Positions 1 through 8,715 are shown, counted from the first letter of the stretch. The stretch is DNA of 53,806 bases from an uncultured SAR116 cluster alpha proteobacterium (GCA_902517275.1 CABYBQ010000006.1:1-53806), one strand, 5' to 3'. Notes: generated from the letters alone by a model not told the origin. Numbers and translations are program-made.

Positions 1-1
1 T

Positions 2-196
2 AAAGATTTGCAGCAAGATATGATAACTAAAGGTTTTACTATCCAAATTAAAAATATTATGCAAAGTAATTATCCTTCAAGATTAAATTTAAATTTGAAT
101 AATATAAATGATGAAAATGTAAATAAAATTTTTCAGGAATTATTGGACTTAGTTGATATAAGGAAGATTAGTTTTTCTGAGAATAATCAAAATTGA
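2..196 (+). CDS. dnaG: C-terminal end of a gene cut by the window edge, probably DNA primase
   Basis: The reading frame is open from the first bases of the window to a TGA at 194-196, so only about 64 C-terminal residues are seen. The fragment is hydrophilic and predicted helical, and carries no motif I can identify. The name rests on position alone: in many alphaproteobacteria dnaG lies directly upstream of rpoD, and here the gap to rpoD is 13 bases. The primase C-terminus is the poorly conserved DnaB-binding region, which would explain the lack of recognisable motifs. Upstream sequence would settle it. Confidence 0.5.
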   Translation, partial: KDLQQDMITKGFTIQIKNIMQSNYPSRLNLNLNNINDENVNKIFQELLDLVDIRKISFSENNQN

Positions 197-209
197 AATG
201 AGATAATGT

Positions 210-2228
210 ATGCTGGCCAAAACTGAAAATAAGAGAAATTCTAATAAAAATGTAAATGATAGCCCTATTTTAGATCTTAATAATTCAGCTATTAAATCAC
301 TTATTAAAAAGGGTAAGGTAAACGGTTTTGTTACTTTAGACGATTTAAACTCCGCTTTACCACCAGGAGAATATTCTTCAGAACAGATTGAAGATATTCA
401 TTCCGCGATTAATGATATGGGCTTAAATATAGTTGACCAGCAAGAGGAAACTTCTTTAGAAGAATCAGATGATAAAAATGCTGGAAATTTATCTGATGAA
501 GAGGGTGCTCGTTCTGATGACCCCGTAAGAATGTACTTGAAGGAAATGGGATCAGTTGAACTTTTGTCAAGAGAAGGTGAAATTTCTATTGCAAAGAGAA
601 TTGAAGCTGGAAGAGAGTTAATGGTTGGTGGAATTTATGAATCACCACTAGCTATGAGAGCCTTTATTAAATGGAGAGATGAAGTGGATGATGGAACAAT
701 GTTGTTAAGAGACATTATTGATCTTGAAACAACTTATGCCCGTATTAATGGTGGGGCTAATGAACCCGAAGTTTCAAATGATAATCTCAAAAATGATAAA
801 TCAAATCATTTAAATCCAACATTAAAAATGCATGAAATAGATGTCAATAATACGAGTGACGATATTCTTGAAAAGAATAAAGAAAAAGATAAAACAAACA
901 ACAATGACAATAATGATAATGTCAATGAAGATGATAGTGAAGAAGAAAATGAGGAAGATGATATTAATTTGTCTTTAGTTGCTATGGAAGCTGAAATTAA
1001 AGAACAAATTCTAAAAATGATAGATGAAGTTGCTAAAACTTTTAAAGAAATTCTTACTCTTAGTGAAAGAAGAATTGCAAGATTAAGAAAAGGTGAAAAT
1101 TTAGTTCCAAGATCTGAAAAAAGATTACACGAACTGAGGATCTTACTTATTGAACAAATGGAAAAGATTTACCTCAACAATAATAGACAAGAGGAGCTGA
1201 TAGATCAGATGTATGGTCTAAACAGGCAAATAACGAACGTAGAAGGATCTTTGTTAAGGTTGGCTGAGAACTCTGGTGTAAAAAGAAAAGATTTTATTAA
1301 CAGCTGGGTAGGTAATGAGATTAACCATAATTGGGCAATAAAGCCTGGGAAGTCAAAAAATTGGGACAAATTCGCCTCAGAATATAATGACCAAATAGTA
1401 GGAATTTGTGATCAGGTATTTGATTTTGTAAATAATGTTAGTTTGCCTATTCAAGAATACAAAAAACTTATACAAATAATCCAAAGGGGAGAACGTGAAG
1501 CTGCTCGAGCTAAAAAAGAAATGGTAGAAGCTAATTTAAGATTAGTCATATCTATTGCTAAAAAATATACGAACAGAGGTCTTCAATTTTTAGATTTAAT
1601 TCAAGAAGGTAATATTGGATTAATGAAAGCAGTTGATAAATTTGAATACAGAAGGGGTTATAAGTTTTCGACATATGCTACATGGTGGATAAGACAAGCC
1701 ATAACTCGATCGATTGCAGATCAGGCAAGAACTATCAGAATACCTGTTCATATGATTGAAACCATCAATAAACTTGTTAGGACATCCAGACAAATGCTTC
1801 ATGAAATAGGTAGGGAACCAACTCCTGAAGAATTGTCTGAGAAGATTTCAATGCCACTTGATAAAGTACGAAAAGTTTTAAAAATTGCAAAAGAGCCAAT
1901 TTCACTTGAAACACCAGTTGGTGACGAGGATGACAGTCATTTGGGAGATTTTATAGAGGATAAAATGGCAGTTCAGCCTCTTGAAGCTGCTATTCATGCT
2001 AATTTACGAGAGACTACTACAAGGATATTGGCTAGTCTAACACCAAGAGAAGAAAGAGTTTTAAGAATGCGATTTGGTATTGGTATGAATACTGATCATA
2101 CTTTAGAAGAAGTTGGACAACAATTTAGTGTTACTAGAGAGAGAATTCGTCAAATTGAGGCCAAAGCTTTAAGAAAGTTGAAACACCCAACAAGATCAAG
2201 AAAATTAAGATCATTTCTAGAAAATTAA
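210..2228 (+). CDS. rpoD: RNA polymerase primary sigma factor RpoD (sigma-70)
   Basis: This is the housekeeping sigma factor, which directs core RNA polymerase to -35/-10 promoters. The 672 residues show region 1.2 at about 103-135 ([12 protein letters not shown]). An acidic Asn/Asp/Glu-rich linker follows at about 187-254, within the non-conserved region. Region 2 is at about 436-506, with the [10 protein letters not shown] melting segment. Region 4, from about 609, carries the helix-turn-helix and ends in RKLRSFLEN, a typical RpoD terminus. Length is normal for an alphaproteobacterial RpoD. The low-complexity linker is AAT/GAT-rich and varies in the family. It probably forms an operon with the upstream dnaG-like gene. 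Confidence 0.98.
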   Translation: MLAKTENKRNSNKNVNDSPILDLNNSAIKSLIKKGKVNGFVTLDDLNSALPPGEYSSEQIEDIHSAINDMGLNIVDQQEETSLEESDDKNAGNLSDEEGARSDDPVRMYLKEMGSVELLSREGEISIAKRIEAGRELMVGGIYESPLAMRAFIKWRDEVDDGTMLLRDIIDLETTYARINGGANEPEVSNDNLKNDKSNHLNPTLKMHEIDVNNTSDDILEKNKEKDKTNNNDNNDNVNEDDSEEENEEDDINLSLVAMEAEIKEQILKMIDEVAKTFKEILTLSERRIARLRKGENLVPRSEKRLHELRILLIEQMEKIYLNNNRQEELIDQMYGLNRQITNVEGSLLRLAENSGVKRKDFINSWVGNEINHNWAIKPGKSKNWDKFASEYNDQIVGICDQVFDFVNNVSLPIQEYKKLIQIIQRGEREAARAKKEMVEANLRLVISIAKKYTNRGLQFLDLIQEGNIGLMKAVDKFEYRRGYKFSTYATWWIRQAITRSIADQARTIRIPVHMIETINKLVRTSRQMLHEIGREPTPEELSEKISMPLDKVRKVLKIAKEPISLETPVGDEDDSHLGDFIEDKMAVQPLEAAIHANLRETTTRILASLTPREERVLRMRFGIGMNTDHTLEEVGQQFSVTRERIRQIEAKALRKLKHPTRSRKLRSFLEN

Positions 2229-2252
2229 GTTTAAATCTTTATATACTTACTC

Positions 2253-2281
2253 TTTACATAGTTAATTTGTGATTGTATAAA
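2253..2281 (+). promoter_or_regulatory. Candidate sigma-70 promoter for the tRNA gene
   Basis: TTTACA at 2253-2258 and TATAAA at 2276-2281 are separated by 17 bases, the optimal spacing. The expected transcription start, near 2288, would give a leader of about 29 bases before the mature tRNA. This is a motif match only, in an AT-rich background where chance matches are common. Confidence 0.45.
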
Positions 2282-2316
2282 CCAGCATAAATATTATGAA
2301 GAAATCATAATTATAC

Positions 2317-2393
2317 AGGCCTGTAGCTCAACTGGTTAGAGCCCTCCGCTCATAACGGAGTGGTTGGGGGTTCAAGTCCCTCCAGGCCTACCA
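2317..2393 (+). tRNA. tRNA with CAU anticodon, most likely tRNA-Ile2 (lysidine-modified)
   Basis: A full cloverleaf can be folded by hand. The acceptor is AGGCCUG/CAGGCCU, the D stem GCUC/GAGC, and the anticodon stem CUCCG/CGGAG with loop CUCAUAA. The T stem includes one G-U pair, A73 is the discriminator, and CCA is encoded. A CAU anticodon could mean initiator Met, elongator Met or Ile2. The acceptor pairs C4-G69 and C5-G68 match those of E. coli tRNA-Ile2, which TilS uses to tell it from elongator tRNA-Met (U4-A69, A5-U68). The initiator-specific mismatch at 1-72 is absent, because A1 pairs with U72. A tilS gene lies at 31006-32304. Confidence 0.93.
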
Positions 2394-2483
2394 TTTTCCA
2401 AAAAACATCCTTAATCATTTTTTTTAGAGAAATTTTAATTAATATATTTTATGATAATTAAATTAAAACCTTTAAGAGTAAAA

Positions 2484-4217
2484 ATGACTAAAAAAAAATA
2501 TAAAGATTTAAGAAGTTCAAGATGGTTTTCTCCTCAAGACGTTAGGTCTTTTGGTCACAGATCTAGAGCTATGCAGATGGGTTTGAGCAAAGATGACTGG
2601 GAAAACAAACCACTAATAGGTATAATTAACACGTGGTCTGACATACAACCTTGTCATACACATTTTAAACAGAGAGTTGAAGATGTTAAAAAGGGTATAT
2701 ATCAATCTGGAGGGTTTCCAGTTGAACTTCCCGCTATTTCTCTAGCAGAGATGTATGTAAAACCTACTACCATGCTTTACAGAAACATGCTGTCAATGGA
2801 AGTTGAAGAGTTAATAAGATCCCATCCTATAGATGGTGTTGTTTTAATGGGAGGTTGTGATAAAACGGCACCAGCTTTAACAATGGGATCAATAACTTTA
2901 GACTTACCCACGATTTTTTTACCAGCGGGTCCAATGTTAAGAGGTAATTTTAAAGGTAAGTTTTTAGGAAGTGGTTCTGATGGTTGGAAATATTGGGATG
3001 AATTAAGAGCGGGCAATATAAGTAATAAAGATTGGGAAGATGTTGAAGCTGGAATTGCTAGATCCTACGGACATTGTATGACAATGGGAACTGCGAGTAC
3101 CATGACAGCTATAACAGAGGCTCTTGGCTTATCCTTACCAGGTGCCAGTTCTATTCCAGCCGCAGACTCAAACCACATAAGAATGTCAACAGATGTAGGG
3201 AGAAGAATTGTTGAAATGGTTTGGGAGGATTTAACTCCATCTAAAATAATAACTGAAAAATCAGTTGATAATGCTGTTACTGTAGCTATGGCAATGGGCT
3301 GTTCTACAAATGCTATTATTCACTTAATTGCTATGGCAAGGAGAGCTAGTGTTAATTTGACAATGGATGATTTAGATCAAAAAGGAAGAGAAATTCCTCT
3401 TATTGCTAATATTAGACCATCAGGTAAAGATTATTTAATGGAAGACTTTTTTTATGCGGGTGGTATTTTAGCTCTGATGCATGAATTGAGAGAAAAACTT
3501 AATTTAGATGAAATAACAGTTTCAGGCCTAAGTTTAAGAAAAATTATTTCTGAAACAAAAACTATCAACGATGATATAATTCGTCCATTGGATAATCCAA
3601 TTTATAAAGAGGGATCATTAGCAGTACTCAAAGGTAATTTAGCTCCTGATGGTTGTGTGATTAAACCAGCTGCATGTGATATGAAATTTTTTAAACATAA
3701 AGGTCCAGCTATAGTTTTTGATAGTTATCCTGAAATGAAAGAAATAATAGATAGAGATGATTTCAATGTCACAGAAAATCATATTTTAGTGCTAAGAAAT
3801 GTTGGTCCAGTTGGCGGTCCTGGTATGCCTGAGTGGGGCATGATGCCAATTCCAAAAAAACTTCTCAAAAAAGGAGTTAGAGACATGGTTAGGATATCAG
3901 ATGCCAGAATGAGTGGCACTAGCTATGGAGCGTGTATTCTTCACGTTGCTCCTGAAAGTTTTATAGGTGGTCCATTATCCTTGTTAGAGACTGGCGATAT
4001 TATTGAAATTGACATCGAATTGCGCTCAATTAATATGTTGATTGACAAAGAAACTTTATTTTTAAGAAGAAAAAAAATTAAACCGAAAGAACCTAAAGCG
4101 GGGAGGGGTTGGTTATGGATGTACAGTAATCATGTAACACAAGCAAATAATGGTTGTGACTTTGATTTTTTAGAAACAAATTTTGGAAAATCTGCTAAAG
4201 AACCAGATATTTTTTAG
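2484..4217 (+). CDS. IlvD/Edd-family sugar-acid dehydratase (L-arabinonate-dehydratase type)
   Basis: This family dehydrates an aldonic acid to a 2-keto-3-deoxy acid using a [2Fe-2S] cluster and Mg2+. Three likely cluster cysteines are visible: Cys57 (PCHTH), Cys125 (GGCDKT) and Cys198 (GHCMTMG). Their spacing matches that of the Rhizobium L-arabinonate dehydratase as I recall it. The sequence resembles that pentonate/hexonate branch much more than true IlvD. The frame extends up to 2451, but ATG 2484 has AAGAG five bases upstream and is preferred, giving 577 residues. It leads a three-gene cluster with an RraA-like protein and a UxaA-type dehydratase. The substrate is not decided by sequence. 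A role as the isoleucine/valine IlvD is less likely. Confidence 0.88.
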   Translation: MTKKKYKDLRSSRWFSPQDVRSFGHRSRAMQMGLSKDDWENKPLIGIINTWSDIQPCHTHFKQRVEDVKKGIYQSGGFPVELPAISLAEMYVKPTTMLYRNMLSMEVEELIRSHPIDGVVLMGGCDKTAPALTMGSITLDLPTIFLPAGPMLRGNFKGKFLGSGSDGWKYWDELRAGNISNKDWEDVEAGIARSYGHCMTMGTASTMTAITEALGLSLPGASSIPAADSNHIRMSTDVGRRIVEMVWEDLTPSKIITEKSVDNAVTVAMAMGCSTNAIIHLIAMARRASVNLTMDDLDQKGREIPLIANIRPSGKDYLMEDFFYAGGILALMHELREKLNLDEITVSGLSLRKIISETKTINDDIIRPLDNPIYKEGSLAVLKGNLAPDGCVIKPAACDMKFFKHKGPAIVFDSYPEMKEIIDRDDFNVTENHILVLRNVGPVGGPGMPEWGMMPIPKKLLKKGVRDMVRISDARMSGTSYGACILHVAPESFIGGPLSLLETGDIIEIDIELRSINMLIDKETLFLRRKKIKPKEPKAGRGWLWMYSNHVTQANNGCDFDFLETNFGKSAKEPDIF

Positions 4218-4225
4218 GGTTTCAC

Positions 4226-4933
4226 ATGATAAATAAAGAAATAAAAAAAACTTACTTAAATTCAAGTGTTGCAACAATATGTACAGCATTATTTAAAAGA
4301 GGCTTTCGAAATCAATTTATTCAAGGTATATTCCCTCTTAACCCAAATCTTCCAAATATGGTTGGTTTAGCGTTTACTGTTAGATATATTCCAGCAAGAG
4401 AAGATCTCAATACGTTAGAAGTTTTCAAAAATCCCGATCATCCTCAACGAGTTGCAGTTGAGGAATGTCCAAAGGACCATATTTTAATATTTGATAGTCG
4501 TAAAGATCCAAGAGCCGCTTCTGCAGGCGCTATTTTGGTCACTAGATTAATGGTTAAGGGGTGTGCTGGGGTAGTGACAGACGGAGGTTTTAGAGACTCA
4601 AATGAGATAAAAAATATGCAAATACCCTCATATCATAATAGGGCATCGTCTCCTACCAACCTTACATTGCATCAAGCGGTGGATATTAATGTGCCGATAG
4701 GTTGTGGTGATGTAGCAGTATGGCCCGGAGATTTACTAGTAGGCGATAAAGAAGGAGTAGTGGTAGTACCAGCTCATATAGTAAAAGGGATTGCTAATGA
4801 GGTAAAATCTATGACAATTTATGAGGATTACGTGATTGAAAAAGTTCGAAAAGGTTCGTCAATAAAAGGGTTATATCCATTAACAGATGAAAAAGAGAAA
4901 AGTGATTTTGAGGATTGGTCAAAGAGTAATTAA
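4226..4933 (+). CDS. RraA-like protein (HMG/CHA aldolase superfamily)
   Basis: The protein has 235 residues of the RraA/4-hydroxy-4-methyl-2-oxoglutarate aldolase superfamily. The family signature is present: DGGFRDS, with the Arg123-Asp124 pair that in aldolases binds substrate and the metal, then PIGCGDVAVWPGD and DKEGVVVVP. True RraA inhibits RNase E, but members inside sugar-acid clusters are more likely aldolases or decarboxylases acting on 2-keto acids. The gene starts 8 bases after the upstream dehydratase, with AGGGT as ribosome-binding site, so the two are probably co-transcribed. Working inference: it cleaves or decarboxylates the keto acid made by its neighbours. RNase E regulation is the less likely alternative. 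Confidence 0.82.
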   Translation: MINKEIKKTYLNSSVATICTALFKRGFRNQFIQGIFPLNPNLPNMVGLAFTVRYIPAREDLNTLEVFKNPDHPQRVAVEECPKDHILIFDSRKDPRAASAGAILVTRLMVKGCAGVVTDGGFRDSNEIKNMQIPSYHNRASSPTNLTLHQAVDINVPIGCGDVAVWPGDLLVGDKEGVVVVPAHIVKGIANEVKSMTIYEDYVIEKVRKGSSIKGLYPLTDEKEKSDFEDWSKSN

Positions 4934-4968
4934 TATATATATTTCATAAGTAAGGGGAGTTAAATCAT

Positions 4969-6516
4969 ATGTACCAAAATCAGACTTATGAGGAACACTC
5001 AAAAAGTATAATTTTAAATAATTTAGATAACATAATTATTGCATTAGACAATATGAAAGCTGGACAGTATTTAAAAAATTTTGATGTTATTCTTGATTCA
5101 CCGATATTATCTGGACAGAAGATTGCAAGAGTTAATATTTCTAAAGATAGCCCAATATATAAATATGGAACAATTATAGGTTTTGCTGATTCTAATATAG
5201 TTAAAGGTCAGGTTTTAACTAATTCAAATGTTGTTTTTAAAGAATTTATTAGAGACCACAAATACTGTTCAAAATATCAACCAACTAGATTTGTAAACGC
5301 ATCAAGTGAAAGAAAATTTTTGGGATACAAAAGACCAGATGGAAATGTAGGTACTAGAAACTTTATTGCAGTAGTTTCAACAGTAAATTGTTCTGCGACT
5401 GTAGTACATGAAATTGCGGCATATTTTACAAACGAAATTCTTAAAAATTATCCTAATGTTGACGGTGTAGCTGCGTTTAGTCATTCTACTGGATGTGGAA
5501 TGGAACTTTCTGGAGAGCCTATGGACCTGCTTCATAGAACTCTGGGAGGATATATAAATCATCCAAATGTAGCTTCATCTTTAGTTGTTGGATTAGGGTG
5601 CGAAAGATGTCAAGTCGGTGGTCTTTTTACCAATCAAGGGTTACATGAAAGTTCAAATTTAAAAACTTTAGTTATGCAAGATAATGGTGGAACATCCGCA
5701 ACCATTAAAGCTGGTATAAAATATGTAGAAGAAATGTTAGATAAGGCTAACAAAATTCAAAGGAAGGAGGCTCCTCTATCGTATCTGATGGTTGGGCTTC
5801 AATGTGGTGGCTCAGATGCTTTTTCATCTTTATCTGCCAACCCATCTTTAGGGAAAGCTGTTGATATATTAGTAAGTCATGGAGGTACAGCTATTTTGTC
5901 AGAGACACCAGAAATTTATGGTGTTGAAAATAGTTTAACTGCTAGGGCTGTAAGTGTTTCTGTAGCCGAAAAATTAATGGACAAAGTTACTTGGTGGAAA
6001 GAAGTTTATTCTGTAGGTAGAGATGTACAAATAAATGGAATAGTAAGTCCAGGTAATCAAAAAGGAGGGCTTGCAAATATTTTAGAAAAATCATTAGGGT
6101 CCGCAATGAAGGGTGGTACGAGTGGATTGATGGAAGTTTACAATTATGCAGAAAAAGTTACTAAAAAAGGTTTTGTATTTATGGACACCCCCGGTTTTGA
6201 TCCTGTTTCTGCAACAGGCCAAATTGCTGGAGGTGCAAATTTAGTCGCATTCACTACTGGTAGAGGATCATGTTTTGGTGCTAAGCCAACTCCTTCTATA
6301 AAACTTGCCACTAATACTAATCTTTATAATAAAATGAACGAAGATATGGACATTAATTGTGGGTTAGTAATTGATGGTAAGAAAAATATCGAAGAGATGG
6401 GAGCTGAAATTTTTGAAGAATTTATTTCGTTTGCCTCCGGTAGAAAAACAAAAAGTGAAATTTTAAACCTTGGACGTCACGAATTTGCTCCATGGCAGAT
6501 TGGGATTACTGGTTAA
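4969..6516 (+). CDS. UxaA-family altronate/galactarate-type dehydratase
   Basis: This is a full-length, two-domain member of the UxaA family, which dehydrates hexonic or hexaric acids in an iron-dependent reaction. About the first 100 residues form the SAF-type N-terminal domain. The catalytic part follows with NVGTRNFIAV, VNCSATVV, FSHSTGCG, GLGCERCQVG, GLQCGGSDAFSS and TTGRGSCFGAKPTPS. The length of 515 is typical of fused forms. A strong GGGGAG site precedes the ATG, 35 bases after the RraA-like gene. Substrate (altronate, galactarate or another sugar acid) cannot be told from sequence. Its stop overlaps the stop of the convergent downstream gene by four bases. Confidence 0.9.
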   Translation: MYQNQTYEEHSKSIILNNLDNIIIALDNMKAGQYLKNFDVILDSPILSGQKIARVNISKDSPIYKYGTIIGFADSNIVKGQVLTNSNVVFKEFIRDHKYCSKYQPTRFVNASSERKFLGYKRPDGNVGTRNFIAVVSTVNCSATVVHEIAAYFTNEILKNYPNVDGVAAFSHSTGCGMELSGEPMDLLHRTLGGYINHPNVASSLVVGLGCERCQVGGLFTNQGLHESSNLKTLVMQDNGGTSATIKAGIKYVEEMLDKANKIQRKEAPLSYLMVGLQCGGSDAFSSLSANPSLGKAVDILVSHGGTAILSETPEIYGVENSLTARAVSVSVAEKLMDKVTWWKEVYSVGRDVQINGIVSPGNQKGGLANILEKSLGSAMKGGTSGLMEVYNYAEKVTKKGFVFMDTPGFDPVSATGQIAGGANLVAFTTGRGSCFGAKPTPSIKLATNTNLYNKMNEDMDINCGLVIDGKKNIEEMGAEIFEEFISFASGRKTKSEILNLGRHEFAPWQIGITG

Positions 6517-6716
6517 TTATTTTTAAAAAATTGTAATAGAAAAACTCTAGTAGAGGATGCTAAAGAGGTTTTTCTATTAAGATCTATTCGAGTAATTAAA
6601 CTTTCAATCGAACAATTTTTCATTTTAGAAACTATTTTTATAGCTTCCCAAAATTCTCTCTCTAGAGATAACGAAGTTCGATGTTTGTTTATCGTTATAG
6701 ATCTTTTGATTAACAC
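6513..6716 (-). CDS. Small ribbon-helix-helix protein (RHH_4-like)
   Basis: This 67-residue protein begins with a pattern of basic and hydrophobic residues (KRSITINKHRTSLSLEREFW) typical of the alphaproteobacterial RHH_4 family. A short beta strand is followed by two helices, a fold that usually binds DNA as a dimer. The start is GTG, directly after the TAA of the upstream rlmD-like gene, with AAGG as a possible ribosome-binding site. It is the last gene of the minus-strand run ispB-HTH-rlmD-RHH. Its operator and function are unknown. Autoregulation of the run is possible but is inference. Confidence 0.75.
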   Translation of the reverse strand: MLIKRSITINKHRTSLSLEREFWEAIKIVSKMKNCSIESLITRIDLNRKTSLASSTRVFLLQFFKNN

Positions 6717-8060
6717 TTAATCAACCTTTTTTATCTCAAAAAGACCAACTATTTCAACATGTGAAGAAAATAGAAATTGATCAATTGGTTGAACCCATTT
6801 TAATTCATAATTATTTTCAATCAATGATTTAGAATCTCTTATAAATGTGTTAATATTACAAGAAATACTTACTACAATTGGTACTTTGGACGTTGCAATA
6901 TTTGAAAATTGCAATTGTGCGCCTGATCTTGGTGGATCAACGATAATAGCTTCATATTTTGTTAATTCTTCTGGATCTAGTGGTGTTGTTTTTAAATTTC
7001 TCTTTTTTGTAACAACGTTATTACTTAAGCCATGTTTTTTTGCTGCTATATTAATTGCCTCAAGAGTTTCATTATTTATTTCAAAAGCGTGAATTTTATA
7101 CTTTTTTAAAATAAGAGGTATAGTTATTGTACCACAGCCAGAAAAAAGTTCACATATCAGCTTACTTTTATTGATTTTTTCTAGTGCATTAATTGTATTG
7201 TTAACAATGGCGTTTTCACCTTCAATAGTTGCCTGTAAAAATCCACCAGGAGTAGGGTAAACAGTTGAGGAAAACAATTTATTAGATAAGCTTGTATTTG
7301 TTGTAATAAATAGAAGATCAGTTGTTTTATCGTTATTCTTACGAGTAAATCTAATAACATTATTTTGTAATAAAGTTTCATTAAGTTCGGTAAAGTGATT
7401 AAAAGGAACTTTCTCTAATCCATCTATCAACAAATCAATACCATTATCTAAAAGGTTAGCATGAATACTAATTGTTTCACCAATTTGAAGAAGATTATTA
7501 AGAGGTTTTTCTATATTATTTATTAATTTTACAAGTTGTTCATCAAGTATAATACATTCATTTATTTTAGTGATAAAATTAGTTCTATATTCATTAAAAC
7601 CGACTATTGTAGTTGTTTTAATTTTTTTTGCTATAAACTTAGTGTGCCTTCTGCTTTTTAAAGATGATATCATAATTGGCTTGACATTAGTATTTGAAGA
7701 TAATTTTAAAATTGGTGTCGAAACTTTTTTAAATTTCCAACTTTTATAACTATTAAATTTCCAGTGTTGAAGTGTACAGCCGCCGCACTTAAAAAAGTGT
7801 TTGCATTGAGGATCGATTCTATCGATTGATGACACTTTTATTTCAATTATTTCTGCTCTTATTCCCTCTGAAGAAAAATGAGTTGGTTGAGCTATAATGG
7901 TTTCATTAGGTAAACTAAAAGGAATAAAAAAATTATACTCTTTTTCTTTATAATTAAATTCCGTATTTAAATATGAAACACCTTCTCCTTTTGATCCAAT
8001 GTGGTTAATTGCAAGAACTTTAGAGTCAAAGTTTTGAGGTAATTTATTTTTTCTTTTCAT
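6717..8060 (-). CDS. rlmD: 23S rRNA (uracil-C5)-methyltransferase, RlmD/RumA family
   Basis: This TrmA/RumA-type enzyme uses S-adenosylmethionine to methylate C5 of a uracil in RNA, probably 23S rRNA U1939. An N-terminal TRAM-like part leads to the iron-sulfur cysteines (CKHFFKCGGC, with a later Cys in KINECI). The methyltransferase domain carries LICELFSGCGT for SAM binding, VDPPRSG, and the catalytic cysteine in VSISCN. With 447 residues it has the usual length. The start overlaps the stop of the upstream HTH gene as ATGA, so translation is probably coupled. The exact uridine cannot be fixed from sequence, because the TrmA/RlmC/RlmD group is broad. Confidence 0.88.
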   Translation of the reverse strand: MKRKNKLPQNFDSKVLAINHIGSKGEGVSYLNTEFNYKEKEYNFFIPFSLPNETIIAQPTHFSSEGIRAEIIEIKVSSIDRIDPQCKHFFKCGGCTLQHWKFNSYKSWKFKKVSTPILKLSSNTNVKPIMISSLKSRRHTKFIAKKIKTTTIVGFNEYRTNFITKINECIILDEQLVKLINNIEKPLNNLLQIGETISIHANLLDNGIDLLIDGLEKVPFNHFTELNETLLQNNVIRFTRKNNDKTTDLLFITTNTSLSNKLFSSTVYPTPGGFLQATIEGENAIVNNTINALEKINKSKLICELFSGCGTITIPLILKKYKIHAFEINNETLEAINIAAKKHGLSNNVVTKKRNLKTTPLDPEELTKYEAIIVDPPRSGAQLQFSNIATSKVPIVVSISCNINTFIRDSKSLIENNYELKWVQPIDQFLFSSHVEIVGLFEIKKVD

Positions 8061-8707
8061 TTTTGAAATATTTTAGATCCTTGCCACAAAGCTTTTCCAC
8101 TTACTTTTAATATTTCTGATGAGATATGGAATGGGTAAAATGTTTCTAAGTATGGTTTTACACTCATTTTAGTATTATTAATTTGGCTTATTTCAATGTA
8201 GGCTAAAAAAAAATTATTTTTATCATGTAGAAGGTATAAGTCAGGCTTTTTATATCTATTTATTCCAACATCCACAATAGTGGTTACCATACCTTTATTT
8301 GTATTAGTTTGGAAAAAAAATAAATTATCTAATTTTGAGAAATCTGTATCTAATAATAGTTTTTGTGAAATTGAGATATATTTGTTATCAAGTGAGTCTG
8401 TCTCTATATTTTTAATCGTTATTAGTTTTTCTTCAGGTGTAAATTGTTTTAACCAATTTGGTGTTAATTCTGTGATGTTGACATTAAGAATTTCAGCTAA
8501 TCTGTGCCTAAATTCCTCGGGAAGAATTTTAGGAGTGCCTCGAAATAGATATTGTTGTAAGTATGCATCATTTTTCTTCAGAGTTCTGGACAAATCACGA
8601 AGATTATACTTTTTATCTCTTTTAATAATAATTTTTATTTTCTCTCTTATATTGTCATTTTCTATATCCTTTTTATTTACAAAATTATTTTTTGAGACTT
8701 TATTCAT
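8057..8707 (-). CDS. HTH regulator with a degenerate S24/LexA-like C-terminal domain
   Basis: The protein has 216 residues. The part around residues 35-82 (NLRDLSRTLKKNDAYLQQYL, then PEEFRHRLAEILNV) matches a family of alphaproteobacterial HTH proteins with a C-terminal S24 peptidase-type domain. The C-terminal half keeps the family outline, but where the catalytic GDSM motif is expected it reads NKGM, so the nucleophilic serine appears lost and self-cleavage is unlikely. It starts 8 bases after ispB, with GAGAA as ribosome-binding site, and ends in an ATGA overlap with rlmD. The targets are unknown. The S24 relationship is moderate and would need a profile search. Confidence 0.65.
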   Translation of the reverse strand: MNKVSKNNFVNKKDIENDNIREKIKIIIKRDKKYNLRDLSRTLKKNDAYLQQYLFRGTPKILPEEFRHRLAEILNVNITELTPNWLKQFTPEEKLITIKNIETDSLDNKYISISQKLLLDTDFSKLDNLFFFQTNTNKGMVTTIVDVGINRYKKPDLYLLHDKNNFFLAYIEISQINNTKMSVKPYLETFYPFHISSEILKVSGKALWQGSKIFQK

Positions 8708-8715
8708 TTATTTTC

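Noticed and set aside
2394-2450. Possible intrinsic terminator after the tRNA (T-run at about 2421-2428)
   Set aside because: The only pairing partner is an upstream A-run. There is no GC-containing stem, so it is not distinguishable from AT-rich background.
2394-6716. Integrative element at the tRNA
   Set aside because: No integrase, no transposase and no repeat of the tRNA 3' end were found beyond the cluster. Only the location is suggestive, so it is reported as a low-interest finding and not annotated as an element.
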